Positions 46,969 through 55,685 of a DNA stretch of 64,000 nucleotides are shown here, one piece after another. Numbering within the stretch: position 1 is the stretch's first letter; the number at the start of each line of letters is the position of its first letter. Both the position numbers and the translations under genes were made by a program. The notes beneath the pieces were generated by a model that saw only the letters and a program-made list of their open reading frames with translations, had not been told where the DNA came from and searched no databases. The stretch is from positions 9,234,938-9,298,937 of the forward strand of contig NZ_CP037423.1 of assembly GCF_007754155.1 (NCBI RefSeq), given 5' to 3'. Source of the stretch: Stieleria neptunia (lineage in GTDB: Bacteria; Planctomycetota; Planctomycetia; Pirellulales; Pirellulaceae).

Positions 46969-47231
46969 GGTATCCAGCCTTTAGAGACCGTCCAGCTTAA
47001 GTCGATCGCTTTTCGGATGTACGATGGCCCTTCCGGGCCGTCGCCCGTGGGGCTCTGCGCGACGACCTAGAAAGGACGTCGCACACCCCTCCGCCGACCA
47101 CCTCTCACCCATTCGGTCTGATCATTCAGATTTGTCGCGTTTCGCGCTAGCCCTAAGCTGGACGGTCTCTTTAGGCGATTCCCCGCTCGCTGCGGAGCAG
47201 CGACAGCGGGCGGCTGAAGCCTGCACACCAA
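46969..47231. repeat. Nested inverted repeat between gatA and the histidine kinase
   Basis: Outer ends are GTTGGTATCCAGCCTTTAG and the partly complementary CTGAAGCCTGCACACCAAC. Inside are an exact 17-bp inverted repeat AGAGACCGTCCAGCTTA (46983-46999) with its complement (47154-47170) and a short hairpin (CCCGCTCGCTG near 47181). It fills most of the 376-bp gap; no gene is supported there. It is related to the shorter element at 25712. Confidence 0.85.
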
Positions 47232-47241
47232 CACTCGCAGA

Positions 47242-48558
47242 TCAATCCGGGATCGCGATCGTGGCGACGCAACCGGCCAAGCCGCCGGAGAGTCGAATGG
47301 TGGCGTCGTGCAATTGGGCGACACGGTAGGCTCGGCAAAGCCCCAGCCCCAACCCGCGGCCGGCCTCCCGGCCACTGTAAAACGGATCAAAGGCATGCTT
47401 GGAGGCTTCGACGCTCAGCCCCGGTCCGCTGTCGGCGACGTGGATCAACCACTGCGGATCCCGCGACGGGCCCTCCACACGCTCCATCGACAGCACGACG
47501 GTCCCGCCGCTGCCGATCGCCTCGATCGAATTTCGCAGCAAGATTCGAATCGCTTCCAGGATCATCGCTCGATCCACCGTCACCATCGCCGGCTCCGGCA
47601 GCGTTTCGGCCAACAACCGGATATCGAATTCCGCAGCGATCGCGTCGAATTCCTCTCCGGCCGCCTCGACCAGCGCGTTCAAATCGACGCGTTCCCGATC
47701 GACGTCCGGCGGATTGGCGAAAAACATCAAACCCGCAATCATCTCATGGGCGCGATAGACCTGTTGGACGATTTGCTGAAGCGATTGCTGACGCTGTGGA
47801 TCGGCTTCCTCGCGGGCGAGCTGTTGCGCTCGGGCGGAAATATTCGCCAACGGATTGTTGATTTCGTGGCTCAATCCATAAGCCAACTGCTTCGCGGCAG
47901 CCAGCTTGCGTTTCTCGGCCAGCGCGGACAGGCTGGACTCGGCCACCAACTCCCGCTCCCGAGCCCGCGCCCATTGCTGCAGCAAACGACTGCCTTCGAG
48001 TTTGCGTTTCGGCTCGGCGATACAGTCCCAAATCACCGCCGGCAAATGCTCGATCCAATCCGAATCGATCGCCGGCCCTAAGACCTGCAGCCACTCCGCC
48101 GCTGCGGCCAACCATTCGTTCGGCTCGGTCGTTCGGCTGCGGGCCAACAAACGGGACCAACGATGCTGGTGCGCGTTGGTGACCTCCGGCGCCACAAGAA
48201 TCCACTCACCGTCGGCGAATTCACCCGGTGCCGCACCGATGAACCACTCCGCCAGCTCCGTCGCCGATACAAATTCATCACCCGGCCAGCGCAGCAGGGC
48301 GTACAACAACAACGGCGGGTCTTCGAGAAACGCGGATGTCACCCGGCTGACGACCAGCGGATTGACGTCCCGCCAGCCGGCATCGGACCCGGAAATCGCC
48401 GTCGAAATTGCGACCATGGCGGTGTCCGATAGTGGCAACCACCAGCGTTTGCCGTCGCGCGAGATGGGCGGCAGAACGCCCCACCAGCCGAGCTCCAATA
48501 CCGAGCCCGGAAACGGGAATTCGTTCGACTGGTCGCGGAGACTCGTCACCGCATTCAT
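47242..48558 (-). CDS. Soluble sensor histidine kinase
   Basis: The product has 438 residues with no membrane segment. The phospho-acceptor is His231 in YGLSHEINNPLANI, with ATP-binding boxes NSIEAI (N), VADSGPGLS (G1) and GRGLGLGLC (G2). The first 200 residues are an unassigned sensory region rich in Trp (LELGWWGVLPPIS, WWLPL), unlike PAS or GAF in the features I can see. It starts immediately after the response regulator stop, so the two are a pair. The signal is unknown. Confidence 0.9.
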   Translation of the reverse strand: MNAVTSLRDQSNEFPFPGSVLELGWWGVLPPISRDGKRWWLPLSDTAMVAISTAISGSDAGWRDVNPLVVSRVTSAFLEDPPLLLYALLRWPGDEFVSATELAEWFIGAAPGEFADGEWILVAPEVTNAHQHRWSRLLARSRTTEPNEWLAAAAEWLQVLGPAIDSDWIEHLPAVIWDCIAEPKRKLEGSRLLQQWARARERELVAESSLSALAEKRKLAAAKQLAYGLSHEINNPLANISARAQQLAREEADPQRQQSLQQIVQQVYRAHEMIAGLMFFANPPDVDRERVDLNALVEAAGEEFDAIAAEFDIRLLAETLPEPAMVTVDRAMILEAIRILLRNSIEAIGSGGTVVLSMERVEGPSRDPQWLIHVADSGPGLSVEASKHAFDPFYSGREAGRGLGLGLCRAYRVAQLHDATIRLSGGLAGCVATIAIPD

Positions 48559-49146
48559 CTAATTCGGGACTTTGCGTTCCATTTCCAGCAGATCGCAAGA
48601 TCGCAACACCAAGTCGTCGATCGCAAACGGCTTCTGCATGAAGTCGTTCGCACCGGCGGCACGCAGCGCGTCAACCTTGTTGTGCTCCACCATCCCGGAA
48701 ATGCAAAGAATCTTGACCATGTCCAAGGCCGGATCGCTGCGGACCCGCTGGCAGACTTCTTTGCCGTTGATGTCGGGCAACATCACGTCCAACACGACCA
48801 AATCCGGTCGAAATTCCTTCACGCCCATGCCGGCATCAAAGCCGTTGTTGGCCGTGCGGATGTCGAATCGCCCGTCGCGTTCAAAGCCGTCCTTCATCAA
48901 TTCGACCAGATCCTGGTCGTCATCGACAATCAACAACTTCTTCTTGCCGCTCTCCAGGGCGTCTGTCGGTATCCCGTTGTCCTTCATGAACAGGTAGAGC
49001 TGTTCACGTGGAATACGTCGAAATTTGCTTCCCGGCACCCGGAAGCCCTTCAGCGAACCATTGTCAAAGCAACGAATGATCGTCTGCTGGCTGACTTTGC
49101 AGATTTTAGCCGCTTCGCCTGTCGTAAAGACCGTCTTCGTGGTCAT
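48559..49146 (-). CDS. Response regulator with N-terminal excisionase-like helix-turn-helix
   Basis: The product has 195 residues from ATG 49146. Residues 8-58 (FTTGEAAKICKVSQQTII, then FRVPGSKFRRIP) form a MerR/excisionase-type DNA-binding domain. Residues 70-190 are a receiver with DDD at 75-77, phospho-acceptor Asp120 (VVLDVMLP), and Lys172 (MQKPF). The DNA-binding part precedes the receiver, the reverse of most regulators. It abuts its kinase (stop TAG, then ATG). Targets are unknown. Confidence 0.9.
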   Translation of the reverse strand: MTTKTVFTTGEAAKICKVSQQTIIRCFDNGSLKGFRVPGSKFRRIPREQLYLFMKDNGIPTDALESGKKKLLIVDDDQDLVELMKDGFERDGRFDIRTANNGFDAGMGVKEFRPDLVVLDVMLPDINGKEVCQRVRSDPALDMVKILCISGMVEHNKVDALRAAGANDFMQKPFAIDDLVLRSCDLLEMERKVPN

Positions 49147-49487
49147 CGCAGAAACCATCCTCCCTGCAGGACGAGCCGTTTCCCAACCTGTGCGTTTGTC
49201 GCGAGTGAAGCTTCGTGGAAGCTTCACCCTGTTCCATGTCTTTCCGTGCTAGCATTCGCCGGCACTCTTGTGCCGGTCACCAAACCAGCACGACAGGCTT
49301 CTTTTAGCAAAACCCCCACGCTTCCGCACAAGAGCATTTCATTGCCAATTTGCGTCAAAAACGTAAGTAACAGCAAACTCCGAAACCCTCAAGCTTGCCG
49401 ATCTTGCCCGACCAACGAATCTTACCGAATCCCCAGAATAGGTCAAGATAGGTTACCGGCGAACTTTGAACAGCCAACGATCAGTGC
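49147..49487. other. 341-bp stretch without a gene upstream of the response regulator
   Basis: Nothing coding is supported. GGGAGG stands about 12 bases upstream of the response-regulator start (minus strand). The rest contains no obvious inverted repeat apart from short ones such as GTGCTGG/CCAGCAC near 49270-49290. It probably includes the promoter of the two-component pair and possibly part of the divergent region. Confidence 0.45.
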
Positions 49488-49700
49488 GGGACGTTGATTG
49501 TAAAAGTGGCGGCGTTGATCGTAGCGGAAGTCGTCAACGGGCTGTCGTTTTGGTGAGCCGCGACGCGTAAGCGGCCGGGCACTGCGACGCTGCCCGAGGC
49601 CTTACGGCCAGCGGCTCACCATAGACTCAGCAGATCCCAACTAAATCGACAGCCCGTCAAGACTTTCGCGAGCCGCCGGCCCGCTCTGGCGTTCGATCAG
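49488..49700 (+). repeat. Dispersed repeat R1, copy C, interrupted by P119
   Basis: It aligns to 40217-40300 on both sides of the insertion: GGACGTTGATTGTAAAAG … AGTCGTCAA, then TCAAGACTTTCGCGAGCC. The insert plus the duplicated TCAA accounts for the whole difference. The match ends about 25 bp before the mnmG stop codon. Confidence 0.9.
49538..49656 (-). mobile_element. Palindromic miniature element P119, copy 4
   Basis: It is 119 bp, reversed relative to copies 1-3; inner palindrome 49553-49619. Termini are CGGGCTGTCGTTTT and AAATCGACAGCCCG. TCAA flanks both ends (49534-49537 and 49657-49660); the uninterrupted target is at 40260. This is the best evidence that P119 inserts as a unit. Confidence 0.92.
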
Positions 49701-49725
49701 CCCAGTCGATTCAAAGGCAATTGCA

Positions 49726-51561
49726 TCACCTTGACGACGGGGCTTCGAGATAGGCCAGCAATAACGCGATATCCGCCGGCGTGATTCCGCTGATCCGCTG
49801 CGCCTGGTCGAGCGAGACCGGCCGAATGTGACTGAGTTTCTCTTTGGCTTCGTTGCGCATCGCGGTGATCGCGGCGTAATCGAATCCGCCGGGAATTTTC
49901 TTTTTCAGCATCCGCTGCTGACGGGCAACTTCGTCGCGTTGCCGACTGACATAGCCTTCGTATTTGATGTCGTAAACGACTTGCTGTGCGGCCTGGTTGC
50001 CGATGGTCGCAAGCTGGGGAATGAACTCGCACATTTTCGCCCAATCGACTTCGGGCCGACGAAGATAAACGTCGCCCTTGACGTCTCCCTTGGGCGTGTT
50101 GATCCGCACCGACCCGAGCAACTCGATCGCTCGGTCGATGTCGGCAAGTTTGGATGCAAACGTCTGGCGTCGCTGGTCATCGATCAATCCCAACGCATCG
50201 GCATCGGGGGTCAATCGGCGATCGGCGTTGTCTTGCCGCAGCAGCAGTCGATATTCCGCCCGGCTGGTAAACATTCGATAGGGTTCGTCGGTGCCGCTGG
50301 TGACCAGATCGTCGACCAACACACCGATGTAAGCTTGATCGCGAGTCGGGACCCAAGTGGATTGACCGGCGACTTGCCGCGCCGCATTGAGACCGGCGAT
50401 CAAACCTTGTCCGGCCGCCTCTTCGTACCCGGTCGTGCCGTTGATTTGGCCGGCGAGATACAACCCCGACACGCGTTTGGATTCCAGGTGCGGCCAGAGC
50501 TGCGTGGGCGGACAATAGTCATACTCCACGGCGTAACCGTAACGCATGATGGTTGCCCGTTCCAATCCGGGAATCAGCCGGAACATCCCGTCCTGGACGT
50601 CGCGTGGCAGACTGGTCGAGATCCCGTTGACGTAAACCTCTTCGGTGTGATGGCCTTCCGGTTCAAGGAACAACTGGTGGCTGTTTTTATCGGCAAAGCG
50701 AACGACCTTGTCTTCGATCGAAGGACAGTAGCGCGGCCCGCGTGTGTTGATTTGTCCGCTGTACATCGGCGCGCGATGAAGATTGGCGCGAATCAGATCG
50801 TGCACGGCTTCATTGGTCATCGCGATGTGACAGGGCACCTGATCGATCGACAAGGAATCGTTGAGAAACGAAAACGGTTGGGGCACCTCATCGCCGGGCT
50901 GTTCGTCCAAGCTGGCGTAGTCGATCGTGCGGCGGTTCAATCGCGCCGGTGTGCCCGTCTTGAATCGATCGATTTGGAATCCCAATCGATTCAGCGCGCC
51001 GCTGATCCCCGTCGTCGTTCCCTCTCCGGCACGGCCGCCGGCGGTCTTGGATTCGCCGGTGTGCATGATCGCTGACAAAAACGTGCCGGTGGTCAACACC
51101 ACCACCGCGGCGCGATACTCGGCTTGGCCGCGGACGCGGACCCCGACGATCCGCTCGCCCTCGGCGGTGGTTTCGGTCAACAGGTCTTCGACGGTTTCTT
51201 GACGCAGATCCAAGTCGCTCTGCAATTCGATCGCGTGCTTGATGTATTGCTGATACGCCTTCTTGTCGGCTTGTGCCCGGGGGCTGTGCATCGCCGGCCC
51301 CTTGCGGCAATTGAGCAGTCGAAACTGAATGCCGGTCGCGTCAATCGCATGCCCCATCAACCCGCCGAGCGCATCGACTTCGCGGACGATCTGGCCTTTG
51401 GCGACGCCACCGATCGCCGGATTGCAGGACATCTGCCCGACGGTATCCAGATTGGTCGTCAGCAGCGCCGTCCGCGCGCCCAACCGAGCCGCCGCGGCAG
51501 CCGCCTCGGTCCCGGCATGGCCTGCCCCGATCACCACGACATCGTATTGATACTGAATCAT
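49726..51561 (-). CDS. mnmG: tRNA uridine-5-carboxymethylaminomethyl synthesis enzyme MnmG
   Basis: An FAD- and tRNA-binding enzyme that, with MnmE, modifies the wobble uridine of several tRNAs. The product has 611 residues, standard length. The dinucleotide-binding motif is [13 protein letters not shown] near residue 9-21; other blocks are [17 protein letters not shown] and, at the C-terminus, the helical tRNA-binding domain beginning near LQRPEVDW. The start is ATG 51561. MnmE is not in the window. Confidence 0.96.
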   Translation of the reverse strand: MIQYQYDVVVIGAGHAGTEAAAAAARLGARTALLTTNLDTVGQMSCNPAIGGVAKGQIVREVDALGGLMGHAIDATGIQFRLLNCRKGPAMHSPRAQADKKAYQQYIKHAIELQSDLDLRQETVEDLLTETTAEGERIVGVRVRGQAEYRAAVVVLTTGTFLSAIMHTGESKTAGGRAGEGTTTGISGALNRLGFQIDRFKTGTPARLNRRTIDYASLDEQPGDEVPQPFSFLNDSLSIDQVPCHIAMTNEAVHDLIRANLHRAPMYSGQINTRGPRYCPSIEDKVVRFADKNSHQLFLEPEGHHTEEVYVNGISTSLPRDVQDGMFRLIPGLERATIMRYGYAVEYDYCPPTQLWPHLESKRVSGLYLAGQINGTTGYEEAAGQGLIAGLNAARQVAGQSTWVPTRDQAYIGVLVDDLVTSGTDEPYRMFTSRAEYRLLLRQDNADRRLTPDADALGLIDDQRRQTFASKLADIDRAIELLGSVRINTPKGDVKGDVYLRRPEVDWAKMCEFIPQLATIGNQAAQQVVYDIKYEGYVSRQRDEVARQQRMLKKKIPGGFDYAAITAMRNEAKEKLSHIRPVSLDQAQRISGITPADIALLLAYLEAPSSR

Positions 51562-51723
51562 GAACTCTTACTCATTTGCCTTGGCACCACCGCCGGGGAC
51601 CTCACCGGCCGCGGAGAAACACTCGATGCAACACTTTTTCCTGCTTCCCCATCAAGAATGGCCCTTCATTTTGCCGAACCGGAAGATGAGGTACACCCGT
51701 TTCTTTCGACTCCGGTACATCCG

Positions 51724-53982
51724 ATGGGCGTTTTCCGCCAATTCGTCCGGGCGATCAGTCATCGCCCCCCGTTCATCCCGACGGCACCCCGCCGAAGACC
51801 TGCGGTACGCCGACCGGAAGACCATTCCGTCGGACTGTCGATCGCGATGGGGGCCCTGTTCGCCATCTTCGCCGTTCCGGCGTTGGCGGTCGACCCGGAC
51901 GCCATTGTCCTCACATCTCGGGTTTTTGATATCCCATTTCAGATGGAACGGGACAGCGGAGCGACGACGGTGCGGCTCTACGTCTCCTCCGACCGCGGAC
52001 AAACCTGGGACAAGGCGGCCGAGCAGCCCCTGCCGATCCAGCAATTCCACTTCGAAGCGACCGCCGATGGGGACTACTGGTTCACCCACGCGACCGATTT
52101 GGACACGCCCCCCCGACCGACCGAAAAGCTCTCACCGGAACGCAAGATCTTTATCGACACGACCGGGCCGGCGATCGATCTGCAAGCCGGCGCCGACGTC
52201 GGCGGCAACCTTTCGGCCCAGTTGACACTGACCGATCCGCACCAAGTCGCCACGCTCCGCGTGCTGTATGCGACCGACGTCGGACGCCAATGGGTCACGG
52301 TCCCCAACGCGTCCATTGATCAGGAAGGCCGGTTCTCGATTCGGCCCGCCGACGATTGGCAACAGATGTCCGTGCATGTCACGGCCACCGACTCGATCGG
52401 CAACGCATCGGTCCAGGCGAAAACGTTCCGCCGTCCCCGCGTGGCGGCAACCCAACGGCCACGGATGGCCGCGTCGCCCAACCAGTTGCGGATCCAAACC
52501 GTCGCCGGCCCGAGCGATCCGCCCAGCTATCGGCTCGGCCCGACGGCCGACAACCCGACGTCACCGCCGACAACAACGCCGACCCCCGCGACGACATCCC
52601 CGCCATCGCCCGCGAGTGGCGCCGCATTGCAGTCGCCGGGTTCGGGTCCGCTGCGATCGACCGGCAACGCGAGCCCCCCCGTCCGCGGCACCGCCCCGGC
52701 CACCACACCGGCCACGGGACGTTCGCTGCAGTCTTTCGGTTCGGCGTTCGGCCCCACCACTCGACCGCGGACCAAACCGATCGAACCCGCCCCCGCAGGC
52801 ACGGCAACGACGCCCGCGCCCCCTTCACCCGCGGCCCGATTGCCCGGCACGCCGTCGCGTCCGATGACGTTGCCCGCGTCGGGGCTGACCGCCAAGCTGA
52901 CGCCCGAAGGCATCGAGGTGCTGCCGGCACCGCAACCCGAATCCGCACCCGCAGAGCCGCCGCCGGCACCTGCAACGACGCCCGCGGCGACGCCGGAAAC
53001 GTTGCCGACACCGAAGCCGGAATCCGCCGACGCGCCGACGCTGAACCTGGCCCCGCCGAAATCGCCCGGCGCCCCGATCACCGAGTCGATCCCACGGCCG
53101 AAAGCCGATGCGAAAGCCGATGCGGACGGCGAATCCACGCCCCAACGGTCTCGGACACTCGAAGAAGCCTTGCGGCCGATCACCCCGCGATCCCAGACGA
53201 CGCCGAATCGGCCGTCGCCCGGCCCCGCCGCGGAACCGATTCCGACGCCCGCTCCGAGCAGCACGCCGGAGGATCAACGGCGCGACCGGGCCGAGCGAGC
53301 CGAACAACTCAGCCGCGAGCAACAACAACGCTACGATCGAGCCCAACTGGCCCGCACGGTTCCCTTTCGCTGGAGCAACTCCAATCGCTTCAGTTTGGAA
53401 TACGAACTCGAAGCCGTCGGGGCCTCGGGGACCGAAGCGGTCGAGTTGTACGGCAGTCTTGATGCCGGGCGGACTTGGAAACGATGGGGCGCCGACCCGG
53501 ATCGGACCAGCCCCTTTGACATCGAAACCAAGGGCGAAGGCGTCTTTGCGTTTCGCATCGTCGTGCTCGGCAACAACGGTTTGGCTAGCCCGCGCCCGTT
53601 GCCCGGTGATCAACCCGACATCGCGGTGATCGTGGACCAGACGCTGCCCAAGATCAAAATCACGTCGGCCCGTTACGGCGAAGGCGATCGGACGGGGTCG
53701 TTGATCATTCGCTATGAGTGCAGCGATGAAAACCTGATGAACCGCCCGGTCGCGATCGCGTTCAGTGATTCGATCGACGGGCCGTGGACGACCATCGCCG
53801 CGGGGCTTCGCAACGACGGGCTGTACGTCTGGCCGGCCGATCCGAAGTTGCCCCATGAAATCTATCTGCGTGTCGACGCCACCGACCAGGCCGGCAACAC
53901 GGGCAGCTACTTGTTGGACCAACCGATCGCCACCGGCGGGCTCGCCCCGCGGGCCCGAATCCTCGGCTTCCGATCACGCTAG
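51724..53982 (+). CDS. Exported protein with two related beta modules and a Pro/Ala/Thr linker
   Basis: The product has 752 residues from ATG 51724; ATG 51658 in frame is an alternative, and the frame is open further into mnmG's opposite strand without coding sense. A signal sequence ends near residue 55 (ALFAIFAVPALA). Two related modules, about 60-225 and 535-745, share phrases of type LYVSSDRGQTW/LYGSLDAGRTW, a Gly-Asp strand and a (I/V)D-T(T/L)GP/PKI segment, and each ends in a cadherin-like TD(S/Q)(I/A)GN phrase. Between them lie about 300 residues of Pro/Ala/Thr/Ser low complexity. No enzyme motif. Probably a surface or periplasmic spacer protein. Its TAG stop forms the left end of a CTAG element. 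Confidence 0.75.
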   Translation: MGVFRQFVRAISHRPPFIPTAPRRRPAVRRPEDHSVGLSIAMGALFAIFAVPALAVDPDAIVLTSRVFDIPFQMERDSGATTVRLYVSSDRGQTWDKAAEQPLPIQQFHFEATADGDYWFTHATDLDTPPRPTEKLSPERKIFIDTTGPAIDLQAGADVGGNLSAQLTLTDPHQVATLRVLYATDVGRQWVTVPNASIDQEGRFSIRPADDWQQMSVHVTATDSIGNASVQAKTFRRPRVAATQRPRMAASPNQLRIQTVAGPSDPPSYRLGPTADNPTSPPTTTPTPATTSPPSPASGAALQSPGSGPLRSTGNASPPVRGTAPATTPATGRSLQSFGSAFGPTTRPRTKPIEPAPAGTATTPAPPSPAARLPGTPSRPMTLPASGLTAKLTPEGIEVLPAPQPESAPAEPPPAPATTPAATPETLPTPKPESADAPTLNLAPPKSPGAPITESIPRPKADAKADADGESTPQRSRTLEEALRPITPRSQTTPNRPSPGPAAEPIPTPAPSSTPEDQRRDRAERAEQLSREQQQRYDRAQLARTVPFRWSNSNRFSLEYELEAVGASGTEAVELYGSLDAGRTWKRWGADPDRTSPFDIETKGEGVFAFRIVVLGNNGLASPRPLPGDQPDIAVIVDQTLPKIKITSARYGEGDRTGSLIIRYECSDENLMNRPVAIAFSDSIDGPWTTIAAGLRNDGLYVWPADPKLPHEIYLRVDATDQAGNTGSYLLDQPIATGGLAPRARILGFRSR

Positions 53983-54135
53983 TGCTGCGTTGCGGCTGAT
54001 TCTTAGGATTGTCCACGGAAAGGGGGTCAGGAACCAAAAACCAAATGGCCCGAAGGGTGCTTCGCATTTTTGGTTCCTGACCCCGTTTCCGATCAAACGC
54101 GCCACCCGAAGAGATAAGTTGCAACGCAGCACTAG
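53979..54135. mobile_element. CTAG-bounded hairpin element, copy 2
   Basis: The ends are CTAGTGCTGCGTTGC (53979) and GCAACGCAGCACTAG (to 54135). The inner stem pairs GTCAGGAACCAAAAA with TTTTTGGTTCCTGAC; the loop, read on the minus strand, is TGCGAAGCACCCTTCGGGCC, nearly identical to the 41.3-kb copy. The left CTAG contains the stop codon of the preceding gene. Confidence 0.87.
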
Positions 54136-54183
54136 CGGTTAAACTACGGCTCCCCCCTGCCCTTCCCTGCCCCGGAGCCCGTG

Positions 54184-55608
54184 ATGCGTTACCTGTTGTT
54201 GATCCTGGCGTTGCTTCCCGTTGCGGCCCAAGCCGCCCGACCGAACATCATCTTGGTGATGGCCGACGATCAAGGCTGGGGCGAAACCAGTTACAACGAT
54301 CACCCGCGGCTGCAAACACCGAACTTGGACGCGATGAGCGAGTCCGGGCTGCGGTTCAATCGGTTTTACGCCGGTGCCCCGGTCTGCTCGCCGACCCGCG
54401 CCGCCGTGTTGACCGGCCGGTCCTGTTACCGAGTCGGCGTCCCCGAACACGGCTATGCCTTGCGTCACCAAGAAATCACGTTGCCACAGGTGCTCTCCCA
54501 AGCGGGTTACCAGACCGCCCACTTCGGCAAATGGCACCTCAACGGATTGCGTGGCCCCGGTGCACCGATCCTGCGCGGCGACAAATTCCATCCCGGCACG
54601 TTCGGCTTTGACCATTGGCTGTCGGTGACCAACTTCTTCGATCGCGATCCCTTGCTCAGCCGCGGCGGAGAGTTTGAAGATCACCGGGGCGATTCGTCGG
54701 ACGTGATCATGGAGCAAGCGCTTCGGCACATCGAACGTCAATCCGCATCCGACCAACCGTTCTTCACGGTCATCTGGTACGGCACGCCCCACTCTCCCTT
54801 TAAAGCGTCTGCCGAAGACAACGCACCGTTTTCGGATCTGAACGAAACATCGATGCATCACTACGGTGAACTGGTCGCGCTGGACCGCAGCATCGGCGCG
54901 CTGCGTTCCGGGTTGCGCAAGCTGGGCATCGAAAAGCAAACGCTGTTCTGGTACTGCAGCGACAACGGCGGGTTGCCCAAGATCATGCCGACGACGACCG
55001 GTGGACTGCGCGGGAACAAAGGCACGATTTTCGAAGGCGGCTTGCGGGTGCCGGGCATCATCGAATGGCCCGGAACCGTTACACCGCGACAAACCGATTA
55101 TCCGGCCAGCGTGATGGACATGATGCCCACGATCCTGGAACTCGCCGGCCAAGCACATCCGGCCCCGCAGCGTCCCCGCGACGGCATCAGTTTGACGCCT
55201 TTGTTTGACGGTCCATCGGATGATCAGCCGGATCGCCCCGAGCCGATTTTCTTTCGCTACAAATCCGCCGCCGCGGTGGTCGACGGAAACTGGAAACTGC
55301 TGACCAAAGACTTCAAGAAGGATGCCTTTGAACTGTACGACCTGGCCAGCGATGTGGCGGAATCCACAAACATCGCCGAGCAACATCCCCAGCGTTTCCA
55401 ATCGCTCCGGCAGCAACTCCGCGACTGGCTCGCGTCGACCGACGCCAGCGAAGCAGGCCGGGATTACCCCGAAGGCCGCGTCGCAGCGGATCATCCCCAA
55501 CCGATGTTCTGGGTCGACCGCCCCGACTACCAACCCCACCTGGAGCAATGGAAAGACCGCTGGGAATACAAAACCTGGCTCGACCGACGCCGGAGATCGA
55601 AGAAGTAG
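54184..55608 (+). CDS. Exported sulfatase
   Basis: The product has 474 residues with a short signal peptide (MRYLLLILALLPVAAQA). The formylglycine site is CSPTR at 68-72, to be oxidised by an FGE-type enzyme. Metal-binding DDQGWG follows at 28-33, and the catalytic-site block GKWHLNG is present. It hydrolyses sulfate esters, probably of algal polysaccharides in planctomycetes; the exact substrate is not decided by sequence alone. Length and order fit the type I sulfatase family. Start ATG 54184 (a GTG lies just before it). Confidence 0.93.
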   Translation: MRYLLLILALLPVAAQAARPNIILVMADDQGWGETSYNDHPRLQTPNLDAMSESGLRFNRFYAGAPVCSPTRAAVLTGRSCYRVGVPEHGYALRHQEITLPQVLSQAGYQTAHFGKWHLNGLRGPGAPILRGDKFHPGTFGFDHWLSVTNFFDRDPLLSRGGEFEDHRGDSSDVIMEQALRHIERQSASDQPFFTVIWYGTPHSPFKASAEDNAPFSDLNETSMHHYGELVALDRSIGALRSGLRKLGIEKQTLFWYCSDNGGLPKIMPTTTGGLRGNKGTIFEGGLRVPGIIEWPGTVTPRQTDYPASVMDMMPTILELAGQAHPAPQRPRDGISLTPLFDGPSDDQPDRPEPIFFRYKSAAAVVDGNWKLLTKDFKKDAFELYDLASDVAESTNIAEQHPQRFQSLRQQLRDWLASTDASEAGRDYPEGRVAADHPQPMFWVDRPDYQPHLEQWKDRWEYKTWLDRRRRSKK

Positions 55609-55685
55609 GCAATGGCGGGTGCCGGGCAAGGCAAAACGATGGGGGCAAAACAATAGGAAAGACAATTGGGCAACAACCGAAGTCA
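55609..55685. other. Short gap with repeat remnants
   Basis: GGCAAGGCAAAACGATGGGG and GGGGCAAAACAATAGG here resemble GGCAAAACGTTGGGGCAAAA at about 56518, on the other side of the GxxExxY-like gene. These are degenerate units of the 14-bp repeat that occurs at 56574. Confidence 0.6.

Noticed and set aside
51124-51723. Upstream extension of the two-module exported protein
   Set aside because: Most of it is antisense to mnmG, and no domain or signal is seen before about 51724.
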